In this document: positions 49,385 through 58,360 of the stretch, piece after piece
Numbering within the stretch: the stretch's first letter is position 1
How the letters are laid out: the number at the start of each line of letters is the position of its first letter
Source of the DNA: Bacteroidales bacterium
GTDB lineage: Bacteria; Bacteroidota; Bacteroidia; Bacteroidales; Tenuifilaceae
Assembly: GCA_013141385.1 (NCBI GenBank)
Contig: JABFRB010000002.1
Coordinates: 372,001-436,000, forward strand
Direction of reading: 5' to 3'
DNA length: 64,000 bases
Program-made: the position numbers and the translations under genes
The notes under the pieces: generated by a model
Told to the model about the DNA's origin: nothing
The model's database searches: none
What the model saw: the letters and a program-made list of their open reading frames with translations, nothing else

Positions 49385-51232
49385 ATGAAAAAGGTATTAT
49401 TTACTTTAACATTTTTACTGGCAAAAACTATAGTTTTTACTCAAACCATTGAACGCATTGAACCCAATAGCTGGTGGGTTGGAATGAAGTATAACACCAT
49501 AACATTGTTGGTTTATGGGAATAAAATTTCTGATTTGCAACCAGCAATTTCTTATCCCAACGTTCAATTGATAAAAACTGATACCGTTGAAAACAAAAAT
49601 TACCTTTTTATCACGCTTAAAATAAATGCTTCTGCAATACCCGGTATTGCTAAAATAACTTTCAATAAAAAGGGTAAGGTTTTAATAACAAAGGACTTTC
49701 AAATCTTACAGCGTGAAAAAAACAGCGAAAAAAGAGAAAGCTATACACAAAAGGATGCAATCTATCTTATTGTACCAGATAGATTTGCTAATGGCGACAA
49801 GACAAACGACAATGTTCCTTCACTTCTAGAAAATTCTTCGGATAGAAAAGGTGAAGGCAAAAGGCATGGTGGGGATATTCAAGGAATTATAAACAACTTA
49901 GGCTATATTCAATCTTTAGGTCTCACTCAAATTTGGTGTACGCCTTTGATTGAAAATAATGAGCCCGAATACTCATACCATGGATATGCAGCTACGGATT
50001 TTTATAAAATTGACCCGCGATTTGGCACAAATGAACTCTTTAGACAATTGGTCCAAGAAGCTAAAAAGAAAGGCATAGGGTTGATTTGGGATGTTGTTTT
50101 AAACCATTGTGGAACTGAATACTATTTTATAAAAGATTTACCATCAAAAAATTGGGTTAATTTTCCCGACAAGTATAGGCGTTCTAACTTCTTAAAAACA
50201 ACATTAACTGATACCTATGCCACAGAAATTGACAAAAAGGAATATACCGATGGTTGGTTCGATAGTTGTATGGCCGATTTAAACCAGCGAAATCCTTTTC
50301 TGGCTAAATTTTTAATTCAGAATACTATTTGGTGGATAGAGTATGCAGGCCTCTCGGGTTTAAGGGAGGACACCTATTCTTACGCCGATAAAGACTTTTT
50401 ATCGCAATGGGCAAAAACTATTCTTGAGGAATACCCCAAATTTAATATAGTAGGCGAAGAAATGACAAGGATTGTATCGCAAGTAGCTTATTGGCAAAAA
50501 GGTAAGCAAAACTTTGATGGCTATACATCCTATTTACCCACCCTAATGGATTTTTTGTTAAATGATAATGTTGTTTCTAGCTTAACCAGATCAAATGATT
50601 GGTTTTCGGCATGGAGAGATATATACCAGTGTGTTGCACAAGATTATCAATTCCCTAATCCAGAAAATCAGTTAATATTTCCAGATAACCACGATTTGGA
50701 TAGATTTTATACAAGGTTGAATAAAAAATTTGACCATTGGAAACTTGGTATTGCTATATATATGACCATGCGGGGCATTCCTCAATTTTGTTATGGTACA
50801 GAAGTTTTGATGACCAATGATAAATTAGGAAATGATGGACTTCGTAGAGGCGACTTTTATGGAGGATGGGATGGAGACACCAAAAATGCTATAACAGGTA
50901 TTGGCCTTACGGAAGAAGAAAAATGTGCAAAAGAGTATTTCTCTAAATTACTTTCTTGGCGAAAAACAAATTCCGCTATCACAAATGGCAAATTTATTCA
51001 TTACGCCCCTCAACAAAATGATGTTTATGTATACTTTAGGTATAATGATAAACAAAAAGTAATGATCATTCTAAATAAAAACAGCGAAAATGTTACACTT
51101 GATATTAAAAGGTACTCTCAAATGATATCAAGCAAATTCAAAGCAAAAGAGATAATTTGCGATAAAGAATTTATTGTGGAAGACTCTTTAATAATTCCAT
51201 CTAAAACTGCAATGATATTGGAAATAAAATAA
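49385..51232 (+). CDS. Secreted alpha-amylase family glycoside hydrolase (GH13, neopullulanase/SusA-like)
   Basis: The product is 615 residues with a signal peptide (to about FTQ at 20). Residues 22-115 form the N-terminal cyclomaltodextrinase-type beta domain (IEPNSWWVGMKYNTITLLVY). The GH13 barrel follows, with region I DVVLNH, nucleophile Asp329 in GLREDTYSY, acid/base Glu358 in IVGEEM and region IV DNHD (434-437). All catalytic residues are present. It hydrolyses alpha-glucans such as starch, pullulan or cyclodextrins in the periplasm or at the surface. Unlike typical loci in this phylum, no SusC/SusD pair is next to it. The last 80 residues form the usual C-terminal beta domain. Confidence 0.92.
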   Translation: MKKVLFTLTFLLAKTIVFTQTIERIEPNSWWVGMKYNTITLLVYGNKISDLQPAISYPNVQLIKTDTVENKNYLFITLKINASAIPGIAKITFNKKGKVLITKDFQILQREKNSEKRESYTQKDAIYLIVPDRFANGDKTNDNVPSLLENSSDRKGEGKRHGGDIQGIINNLGYIQSLGLTQIWCTPLIENNEPEYSYHGYAATDFYKIDPRFGTNELFRQLVQEAKKKGIGLIWDVVLNHCGTEYYFIKDLPSKNWVNFPDKYRRSNFLKTTLTDTYATEIDKKEYTDGWFDSCMADLNQRNPFLAKFLIQNTIWWIEYAGLSGLREDTYSYADKDFLSQWAKTILEEYPKFNIVGEEMTRIVSQVAYWQKGKQNFDGYTSYLPTLMDFLLNDNVVSSLTRSNDWFSAWRDIYQCVAQDYQFPNPENQLIFPDNHDLDRFYTRLNKKFDHWKLGIAIYMTMRGIPQFCYGTEVLMTNDKLGNDGLRRGDFYGGWDGDTKNAITGIGLTEEEKCAKEYFSKLLSWRKTNSAITNGKFIHYAPQQNDVYVYFRYNDKQKVMIILNKNSENVTLDIKRYSQMISSKFKAKEIICDKEFIVEDSLIIPSKTAMILEIK

Positions 51233-51990
51233 CGTTAGCTCAATGTAAACATAACATATTGATTCTAAGCATAGTATTTGATTGCTGCTCTGTTATGCTG
51301 AGCGAAGTGAAATCCAGAGGATTCGCTGAAAGCAACCATCTAGTTTTTAGATAATTATATCCTTCGCTTCGCTCATAACCGAGCTGCCATTTCGGCGCAG
51401 CCAATGACACCTTAAATCGACTCACGTTAATTAAATATATCATTAAAAAGGAAGGATTTAGCGATCATTTAAGTCCTATTCTAGCTAGCTGGTTAAAATA
51501 TCGTGCTATGACTATCATTGTTGTTTGGGCATTGTCAATTTTAATTTCCCTTATTTTCCCTATCATTTCGAGATTTTTTTCCTTCTTATATTTATTTTAC
51601 AGTATTATATTGACAGGCATTTCAGAAAGGAACAAAAGAAGCACAAAAATTAAAAATAGACGAAAAGGGTTTCTTCGACTTCACTTCTAAATCGAATCTT
51701 TCATCGGGCTTGTGACTGAGATTGGCTAAAAATGTAAAACTTGTTTGGTAATTTTCTATTTCATATCAAACTCTTTACTAAGTATGTTTTGTCTTCTAGT
51801 GCAGTTGATGCAAATGTGCTACCCTTAAGTTAGTTTTTAGCAGATAAAAAAATCTACAGTAAACTAGCATCTACTGCTCAAACTTTAGTAATTTTAGCAA
51901 CAAGCCAATGAAAAATAACTTTTTCTGTTATAGGCGCAATTATTTATATTGGAAAACAAATTTTTGAAAATATTTCTAAAACGTTTTAAT
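51233..51990. other. Non-coding stretch of 760 bp
   Basis: Contains repeat-like GCTGAGCGAAGTG (about 51298) and CTTCGCTTCGCTC (51362-51374) strings that are common in intergenic DNA of this phylum. A hydrophobic 60-codon frame at 51508-51690 has no recognisable homology. No promoter or terminator is evident. Confidence 0.4.
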
Positions 51991-52767
51991 ATGAAAATTT
52001 TTGCTAAAAGTAAATATTATCTACTTTTCTCGGTTTTACCAATTGTAATAATTTTTGGTGGTCTTAAAGTTGGAGTTCACTTGCTTGGTTGGGAAGTTAT
52101 TCCCAAGGAGATGACTTCTTTTTTTCCAAGTATTTTGACAGGAATTATCTTTTTACTTGGCTTTCTATTAGCAGGTGTGGTTACTGATTATAAGGAAAGC
52201 GAGAAAATACCAAATGAGTTAGCCGCTTCTCTATATACCCTTTGGCATGAAGTTGAATATGTAAAGCATGTATCAAATTCGAAGTACGCTGAAAATTTGA
52301 AATCAAAGATTAAAAACTTTATTCCAACTTTAAAGAGAGATTATTTTGTATTACGAAATGATAATTTGGAAAAGCTGCTAGATTCGTTTTCATCTGATAT
52401 TATAGATATGGGCAAAGAGGGCGTTCCGCCAAATTATATCGTTAGAATGAAAAGTGAAATAACTACGCTTAAGAAAACCATTAATCGAATATCAATAATT
52501 AAAAGCACCGATTTCGTACCCTCTGTTTTTATTTCAATAAATACAATTGCTGTAATATTTCTAATTGTTTATTGTTTGCTTAGCGTTGAACCATGGTGGG
52601 TAGGAGTTGTACTTGTGAGCATTTTCACTTTTATAATTTTCTCTATACTTTTCTTGATAAAAGATATGGACGATCCGTTTGAATACGATGAAAGTGACGA
52701 TGTAAAATCAGACGAAGTTAGCCTTGAAGTTCTTGATAATTTGCAAAAGGAATTCAAAGACAAATGA
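51991..52767 (+). CDS. Bestrophin-like (DUF4239-type) membrane protein
   Basis: The product is 258 residues from the ATG at 51991; an in-frame TTG further upstream adds 14 residues. Two hydrophobic segments near the N-terminus (YYLLFSVLPIVIIFGGLKV, SILTGIIFLLGFLLAGVV), a soluble helical middle, and two near the C-terminus (FISINTIAVIFLIVYCLL, VGVVLVSIFTFIIFSILFLI) give the bestrophin-like layout, ending in an acidic tail (DDPFEYDESDDVKSDE). Relatives may be ion channels, but this is not shown for the bacterial branch. Single gene followed by a strong terminator. Confidence 0.65.
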   Translation: MKIFAKSKYYLLFSVLPIVIIFGGLKVGVHLLGWEVIPKEMTSFFPSILTGIIFLLGFLLAGVVTDYKESEKIPNELAASLYTLWHEVEYVKHVSNSKYAENLKSKIKNFIPTLKRDYFVLRNDNLEKLLDSFSSDIIDMGKEGVPPNYIVRMKSEITTLKKTINRISIIKSTDFVPSVFISINTIAVIFLIVYCLLSVEPWWVGVVLVSIFTFIIFSILFLIKDMDDPFEYDESDDVKSDEVSLEVLDNLQKEFKDK

Positions 52768-52804
52768 TTTAAAAGGAATGACTTTTGATTAAAAACTTCT
52801 TGTT

Positions 52805-52837
52805 CGGCTTAGGCGTAAAGTCTAAGCCGTTTTTTTT
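52805..52837 (+). terminator. Rho-independent terminator
   Basis: CGGCTTAG (52805-52812) pairs with CTAAGCCG (52822-52829), followed by eight T. It ends transcription of the bestrophin-like gene, 37 bp after its stop. Confidence 0.85.
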
Positions 52838-52996
52838 GCTTGTATCTAAGATATAAACTCATCTAACAATTTCTTATAAAAAATTCGAAGGCTTTGAGCC
52901 ACAAGAACAACCTTTGATAGAATACATTGGCATGCAATAGTTCAGTAATACCTATTTTTATTTTCTTCAAAAATACATTAATCAAAAAAACATGTT

Positions 52997-53034
52997 TTTG
53001 TCTAATCGTACGTTAATTTGTACGAATCGATAAA
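52997..53034 (+). promoter_or_regulatory. Palindromic operator of the second T9SS protein
   Basis: Half-site TTTGTCTAATCGTACG (52997-53012), spacer TTAATT, half-site TGTACGAATCGATAAA (53019-53034). The right half differs from the adhesin operator's right half at two positions; the left half matches its own palindromic partner at 12 of 16. It ends 21 bp before a -7-like CACTTTTG, the same geometry as at 28306. Confidence 0.7.
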
Positions 53035-53055
53035 GGCTTGTTTGTACTATTATAT

Positions 53056-53063
53056 CACTTTTG
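53056..53063 (+). promoter_or_regulatory. -7-like promoter element of the second T9SS protein
   Basis: CACTTTTG matches TAnnTTTG except for the first base. The bases after it, GCAGCATTGGA, are identical to those after the TATTTTAG box before the AraC gene (27101-27111). A long leader of about 230 bp would follow, in which I see nothing further. Confidence 0.5.
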
Positions 53064-53300
53064 CAGCATTGGAAATAAATTGAATTAAAAGATAATATAA
53101 TCCAATAAGGATTTTTATTACTCTATTAATATCAGCATCCAAGAAATTCTTTGAATAGCCGAAGTTAAATGGCATTAGTACAAATTGCTAGGATGTTTCA
53201 CAAAATTATTTTAGCGTAATAATTATTCTATTTAACGTCATGAAAAACAACTATTTATTGGATAAATAATTTTTCTTTTTTATTAATTTAATTAACCAGT

Positions 53301-56300
53301 ATGAAAAAAGAATTACTCTCACAATTTTCGTTTTTCTTGTTTGCATTGCTTATCTCCTTTCAGGCGACAAGTGTTTATGGTGGAACTGGTTTCCTCCCTG
53401 TTGCTGGAACAGACTGCAACGTACCATTTACTGCAGTAAAAGGTATCAACCATTCCGACCACACTGGTGTAGTAGATCAATGGTTTACCTACACAGCAAC
53501 ATCTAATTGCCTAATCACAGTTTCCTCGTGTGGTTACACTACCAAAGCAACAAGTTTTTATGTTTTTGATAATTGTTCTGGCTCTGGACAACGCTATTCC
53601 AGACAATGTGGTACAACTACTCCCTATCAAAGCCAAATGGTTTTCGAGGCGGTTTCTGGGCAAACATATTTAATCAAATGGCTCAACCTTGGTGCTGCTG
53701 AGAGCTATGACTGGTCGTTAACCGAATCGCCATTACCAACCGGAACAAAATACTCAACAGCTATACCCGCTATTGAAGGTAATAATAGTACTTATCACTA
53801 TGGGAATTCTGTGGATCAGTGGTATTCCTTCTCTCCAAATGTTGATGGGATGTTTGAATTATCATACCACATAACTGGATTTATGATGGAAAAGGTTGGC
53901 GGAATTTTATATCTCGAAACCTCCGAAGGTGTTTTGACTCAAATAGCCAAATTAAGCGATCTAAAAATAAATATCATAGTTGCAAAAGGGAAGAAATACT
54001 ATTTACGATGGTCAAAGGATAATTCCGATTTACAGTCATGGTCACTAAACTTTCAACCCATGGCGCTTAAACCTGGTGATATGTGCGAATCACCTATAAC
54101 TGCCATACAAGGTATTAACTCCGCATCAAACGTTACCGGTTCACAGTGGTTTTCATATATCCCTGCTATTGATGGAGTAATGACTGTTTCTACTTGTGGC
54201 ATGACTACCGAAGATACCAGAGTATATATTTACGATGGTTGCAATGTAGTAGACATAGACAATTCGGATGATGATTGTGGTGAAGGTGAAGGTTTTCAAA
54301 CCGAAATTTCGGTAAAGGTTACTAAGGATACAAAGTACCTGACAAAATGGGTTGACGACTACACATCGGATACCTATAATTGGAATCTATCCATGAGTCC
54401 ATTCTCCAATGTAACAGATATAAAATCATTCTCCTTTGCAGGGATTACAACCAGTAGTACTATTGATGCAACGAATCATACCATAAATGTGGTGGTAGGT
54501 AAAAATGTAGACAAATCCTCACTAATTGCTACCTTCAACCTTTCGGCTGGAGCTTCAACTACCATTGGAACTGACACTCAGGAAAGTGGTATAACATCTA
54601 ACAACTTTTCAACAGCCAAAACCTATACTATTATTGCCGAAGACAATACTACCAAAACAGACTGGACGGTTACAGTAACAAACGCCTCAGACCTAAGCAG
54701 CGAAAAGGCTATACTTACTTACACGATGACTAGTATTACTGATTCAACGGTGTTTGATGCGGCTAACCATAACATTAAGGTTTACATTCCTTACACTCTG
54801 TCTGTTAATAATTTAGTTGCACAATTCACCCTTTCCAACTTTGCAACTGTGGCAATTGGGGCTACTACTCAAATAAGTGGTAGTACTCCTAACGACTTCA
54901 CAACGGATAAAACCTACACCATCACTGCCGAGAATGGTACAACGCAGAATTGGGTTGTTCAGGTTATTACAAATACTAAACCCCTTGGCGAAACATGCTC
55001 GGATCCAAAAATTGCAGTTGAAGGGGTAAACCATTCCGACAAGGTTTTTAGCCCACAATACTACATGTACACACCAACACAAACTGGATACATCAGTTTA
55101 ACTTACTGTGGTGAAAATAGTAAAGAGGCAATCATTTACTCCGATTGTTCCACCTCGGAATTGGATAATAACATCAATTGTGGCGAAGAAATTAAATGGG
55201 CGGTTGAAGTTGGAGTTCCAATCTATATTAAATGGTATAACTTAAATGGTGATTCATGGACATTAACCCAGCATGGCGGTCTTCAATCGGGAAAACAGAT
55301 TGAGTATATCTCATTTATGGGTGGCAAAATGGATATGGAAACGCCAATCGATCAAATAAACCATACAATAAGTGCAATGGTTGAGCCATTTTTTAACCTG
55401 TCGAGCATAATGACCCAGTTTGGACTTTCATTTGGTGCTAAAGCTTATATTGGAACAACTCAAATCTATTCTGACGATATTATTAATTTTACCAACCCCG
55501 TAACAATTACCGTTAAAGCACAAGATGGTGGCTCTCAGGATTATCTTGTAACAGTAACCCATAGACCTCTTGAAATAGGCAATAGCATAACTTCTTTCGC
55601 CCTAACCCAGCAAACTGGGCAAGCGGTTATCGATAGTACAAATCATACTGTAAAATTGGGAGTTGCCTCAGGCACTGTTATTACAAATCTAATCCCTCGT
55701 TTTACTCTTTCTCTAAGTGCTACTGCTAAAATTGGAGCGGTCAATCAATCTTCTGGTCAGTCCTTCGTAGATTTCACAAATCCTGTAGTATATTCGGTAA
55801 AATCGGAAGAGGTAGTAATTGGACCACCGATTAAATCGGGAAAAGCAGTAACTCAGGATTGGACTGTAACTGTTACCGTTGGTACCGTTCAAAATATCTA
55901 TGCCGATATTACCTCGATACGCCTCAATGAGCAAACCCAACCAGCAACCATTGATATTGCCAATAAAACAATTACTTTTTTGGTTGCGCAAGGAACAGAT
56001 CGTTCGGCTCTTATACCAACATTCTACCTATCATCAGGTGCAACAGCAAAAATTGGTACAACCCCTCAGGTAAGCGGTGTAACCTCAAATAATTTTACAA
56101 CTCCACTTGTTTATGCTGTTACTTCTGAAGATGGCTTAACCACTAATAATTGGACAGTAAAGGTAAAGAATACTGAAACTAGCATTACTTCTTTTAGTTT
56201 ACCCGCTCAAATAAGTAGCACTATTGATCCTATTAATAAAACCATTGCAGTAGTTATGCCTCAAGGTTCTAATATAACCAGCTTAGTTTCTACTTTTACC

Positions 56301-56720
56301 CTCTCAACTGGAGCAACTGCTAAAGTTGCCACAATGGTTCAGACTAGTGGTGTTACTGCAAATAATTTCACAAATGCTGTTGTATATGTTATTACAGCAG
56401 AAGATGGAGTTACTATTCAAAATTGGACAGTTAACGTATCTGTTGCAAGTGGTATAAATGAAAATCCTGCTGAAGTAGGATTGGATGTATATCCTAATCC
56501 ATCGAATGGTATTTTCCATGTTAAACTAAACACTGCATTAAAAGGAACTATCAAGTTGGATGTATTTTCTGTTACTGGAGCAATGGTAATGAGCAAGTTT
56601 GTTGATAGTAGAGAAGAACAGATTATTGATATTGACTTAACAGGTAAACAAACTGGTGTTTACTATGTAAGAATTCAATTTTGTGGGGAGAGAAGTACCT
56701 TGAAGCTAATTCTTAAGTAG
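53301..56720 (+). CDS. T9SS-secreted modular protein with DUF5018-like repeats
   Basis: The product is 1139 residues. After the signal peptide (about 28 residues) come two module types. Module A, about 110 residues opening CxxPxTAxxGINxS (CNVPFTAVKGINHS, CESPITAIQGINSAS, CSDPKIAVEGVNHSD) with a Cys-containing strand pattern, occurs four times, three before and one between the other modules. Module B, about 90 residues with IDxTNHTI...LSxGATAKIGTxxQxSG...NWTVxV, occurs six times and fits DUF5018-type beta-sandwiches. The end (LDVYPNPSNGIFHVKL to GVYYVRIQFCGERSTLKLIL) is a type A T9SS sorting domain. It should be exposed on the cell surface. Its promoter region carries the same operator as the adhesin operon. 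A terminator follows. Confidence 0.88.
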   Translation: MKKELLSQFSFFLFALLISFQATSVYGGTGFLPVAGTDCNVPFTAVKGINHSDHTGVVDQWFTYTATSNCLITVSSCGYTTKATSFYVFDNCSGSGQRYSRQCGTTTPYQSQMVFEAVSGQTYLIKWLNLGAAESYDWSLTESPLPTGTKYSTAIPAIEGNNSTYHYGNSVDQWYSFSPNVDGMFELSYHITGFMMEKVGGILYLETSEGVLTQIAKLSDLKINIIVAKGKKYYLRWSKDNSDLQSWSLNFQPMALKPGDMCESPITAIQGINSASNVTGSQWFSYIPAIDGVMTVSTCGMTTEDTRVYIYDGCNVVDIDNSDDDCGEGEGFQTEISVKVTKDTKYLTKWVDDYTSDTYNWNLSMSPFSNVTDIKSFSFAGITTSSTIDATNHTINVVVGKNVDKSSLIATFNLSAGASTTIGTDTQESGITSNNFSTAKTYTIIAEDNTTKTDWTVTVTNASDLSSEKAILTYTMTSITDSTVFDAANHNIKVYIPYTLSVNNLVAQFTLSNFATVAIGATTQISGSTPNDFTTDKTYTITAENGTTQNWVVQVITNTKPLGETCSDPKIAVEGVNHSDKVFSPQYYMYTPTQTGYISLTYCGENSKEAIIYSDCSTSELDNNINCGEEIKWAVEVGVPIYIKWYNLNGDSWTLTQHGGLQSGKQIEYISFMGGKMDMETPIDQINHTISAMVEPFFNLSSIMTQFGLSFGAKAYIGTTQIYSDDIINFTNPVTITVKAQDGGSQDYLVTVTHRPLEIGNSITSFALTQQTGQAVIDSTNHTVKLGVASGTVITNLIPRFTLSLSATAKIGAVNQSSGQSFVDFTNPVVYSVKSEEVVIGPPIKSGKAVTQDWTVTVTVGTVQNIYADITSIRLNEQTQPATIDIANKTITFLVAQGTDRSALIPTFYLSSGATAKIGTTPQVSGVTSNNFTTPLVYAVTSEDGLTTNNWTVKVKNTETSITSFSLPAQISSTIDPINKTIAVVMPQGSNITSLVSTFTLSTGATAKVATMVQTSGVTANNFTNAVVYVITAEDGVTIQNWTVNVSVASGINENPAEVGLDVYPNPSNGIFHVKLNTALKGTIKLDVFSVTGAMVMSKFVDSREEQIIDIDLTGKQTGVYYVRIQFCGERSTLKLILK

Positions 56721-56751
56721 GAAATCTTTAAGGTATATTGGTTTAGAAATG

Positions 56752-56780
56752 AAATGGCTACCAAAAAATGGTAGCCATTT
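56752..56780 (+). terminator. Rho-independent terminator
   Basis: AAATGGCTACC (56752-56762) and GGTAGCCATTT (56770-56780) form a perfect 11-bp stem with a 7-base loop, 31 bp after the T9SS gene. The remaining 56781-57057 before pfp shows no clear feature. Confidence 0.8.
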
Positions 56781-57057
56781 CTATTTTAAAACTTATGATC
56801 ATCAATACGCAAACCATATAAAATCCGATAGGAGTATGTTTAAGCGAAATTAAGATCCTAAAAAATAGTATCGATAGTTCGATAGAAATTTACCTCTACA
56901 AGAGTTACAAAATATAATATCAAACGTTTGCATAGTGAGTTTTAGCTGAAAAATTTTACTTTTGCTACAGTTTTTATCAAGCCATAAATTAATGTGATTC
57001 TATAAATGGCTATAAATTCATTGAATTTACTCAAAAAGAATAACTAAAACACTTTTT

Positions 57058-58296
57058 ATGAGGTGCGAGCATAAGCTGTTTCATGGTAAAACTTTGGCAA
57101 TACTAACTGGTGGGGGTGATACACCAGCAATAAATTCAAGCATTGAAGCGATTAGAAATAGAGCCTCTTTTTTAGGGTATAAAGTTTATGGTATTCGGCA
57201 TGGATGGAAAGGCCTATTAGGCAATGGAGATGTTCTGGATCTTACCAATCAACCATACGATGGGTTTTACGGAGGAACAGCATTGCGTTCAAGCCGCACC
57301 AACCCATTCCCATCAAATAAAAACCCTGAGGATCGTGTACCTCAGATATTAAGAAACCTTGAGAGATATAAAATTGATGTTATTGTTACTATTGGTGGCG
57401 ATGACACCAATGGTGTTGCAAAAGCACTATATGAGGCTTACGGCATACCAGTTATAGGCTTTCCAAAAACCATTGATAATGATTTAAGGACAAGAACAAT
57501 GCATAATTTCAATGGAGAAGAAATTGAAACTGTTCTCTGTCCTGGTTTTCCCTCAGCTGCAAAAGGAGTAATGGAGTACGCTGGGAGAATTAGAACAACT
57601 GCCGAATCCCACTCAAGAATTATTGTGCTTGAAGTAATGGGTCGCGATGCTGGTTGGCTGAATGGTGGTGCTTCGTTTGGCGGTGCCGAAATGGCTCTTG
57701 TTCCTGAGTTTGAAATCACAAAGGAGCGAAAGGATTTTTTCTTGGAGAGCGTTAAGGAGGAATATTTACGATCCCCAAAAAAATCCTTGGTTATTTCTGT
57801 TTCCGAGGGAGTGCGTTGGTACGATGCTGCTACCGATAAGGTTGATGTAGTATATGCCAGCTCAGAGGTTGATGAGTTTGGACATCATCGATTTGGAGGA
57901 ATAAGCGGAATTGTAGCTTCAGAAATCTCAAATAAACTAGGAATTCAGGCTAGAGCTGAGTCTACAGGGTACTATGCAAGATCGGGCGAATGTAGATTAT
58001 ATGATCGTCGGTTAACCACAACCCTTGCCGATAAAGTGGTTGATTTACTTTTACGGGAAGATTACGGTCAAATGCCTGTTCTTAAAAAAATGGCAAAGTA
58101 TCAGGAACTTGAGGAGTTTAACACAACCTCAATCGATATGGGTGATATTTGTAACCATCCATTACCCGATGTTTACTATGATATTAATAAGTTCAAATTC
58201 TCTGATGCATATATGGATTTTATGTCCTATATCCTCGATAAGCCCCATTTCCTAAAATTTGATTACGATTTTCCTGTGGTAATTCCTGAGGATTAG
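57058..58296 (+). CDS. pfp: Phosphofructokinase with PPi-type active-site motifs
   Basis: The product is 412 residues. The start of the fold is TLAILTGGGDTPAINSSI. The phosphate-donor site reads GGDD (113-116, Asp116) and the catalytic loop PKTIDND (136-142, Lys137); Asp and Lys here are the marks of pyrophosphate-dependent enzymes, whereas ATP enzymes have Gly at both places. Later blocks are RIIVLEVMGRDAGWLNGGAS and AESTGYYARSGECRLYDRRL. It interconverts fructose 6-phosphate and fructose 1,6-bisphosphate in glycolysis. Some relatives with these motifs still use ATP, so donor use is not certain. Single gene, convergent with the serine hydrolase. Confidence 0.88.
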   Translation: MRCEHKLFHGKTLAILTGGGDTPAINSSIEAIRNRASFLGYKVYGIRHGWKGLLGNGDVLDLTNQPYDGFYGGTALRSSRTNPFPSNKNPEDRVPQILRNLERYKIDVIVTIGGDDTNGVAKALYEAYGIPVIGFPKTIDNDLRTRTMHNFNGEEIETVLCPGFPSAAKGVMEYAGRIRTTAESHSRIIVLEVMGRDAGWLNGGASFGGAEMALVPEFEITKERKDFFLESVKEEYLRSPKKSLVISVSEGVRWYDAATDKVDVVYASSEVDEFGHHRFGGISGIVASEISNKLGIQARAESTGYYARSGECRLYDRRLTTTLADKVVDLLLREDYGQMPVLKKMAKYQELEEFNTTSIDMGDICNHPLPDVYYDINKFKFSDAYMDFMSYILDKPHFLKFDYDFPVVIPED

Positions 58297-58306
58297 AAGA
58301 TACTTA

Positions 58307-58360
58307 CCACCTTAGGCACAATAGACTATATCTGATTGCGATCTAATGTGCCTATTGTGG
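58307..58360. terminator. Bidirectional terminator-like hairpin
   Basis: 58307-58325 and 58342-58360 pair at 16 of 19 positions (AGGCACA with TGTGCCT at the core). It starts 10 bp after the pfp stop and reaches into the last codons of the convergent serine hydrolase gene. Confidence 0.6.

Noticed and set aside
51508-51690. 60-residue hydrophobic frame
   Set aside because: No promoter, no recognised homology and composition expected of AT-rich non-coding DNA.
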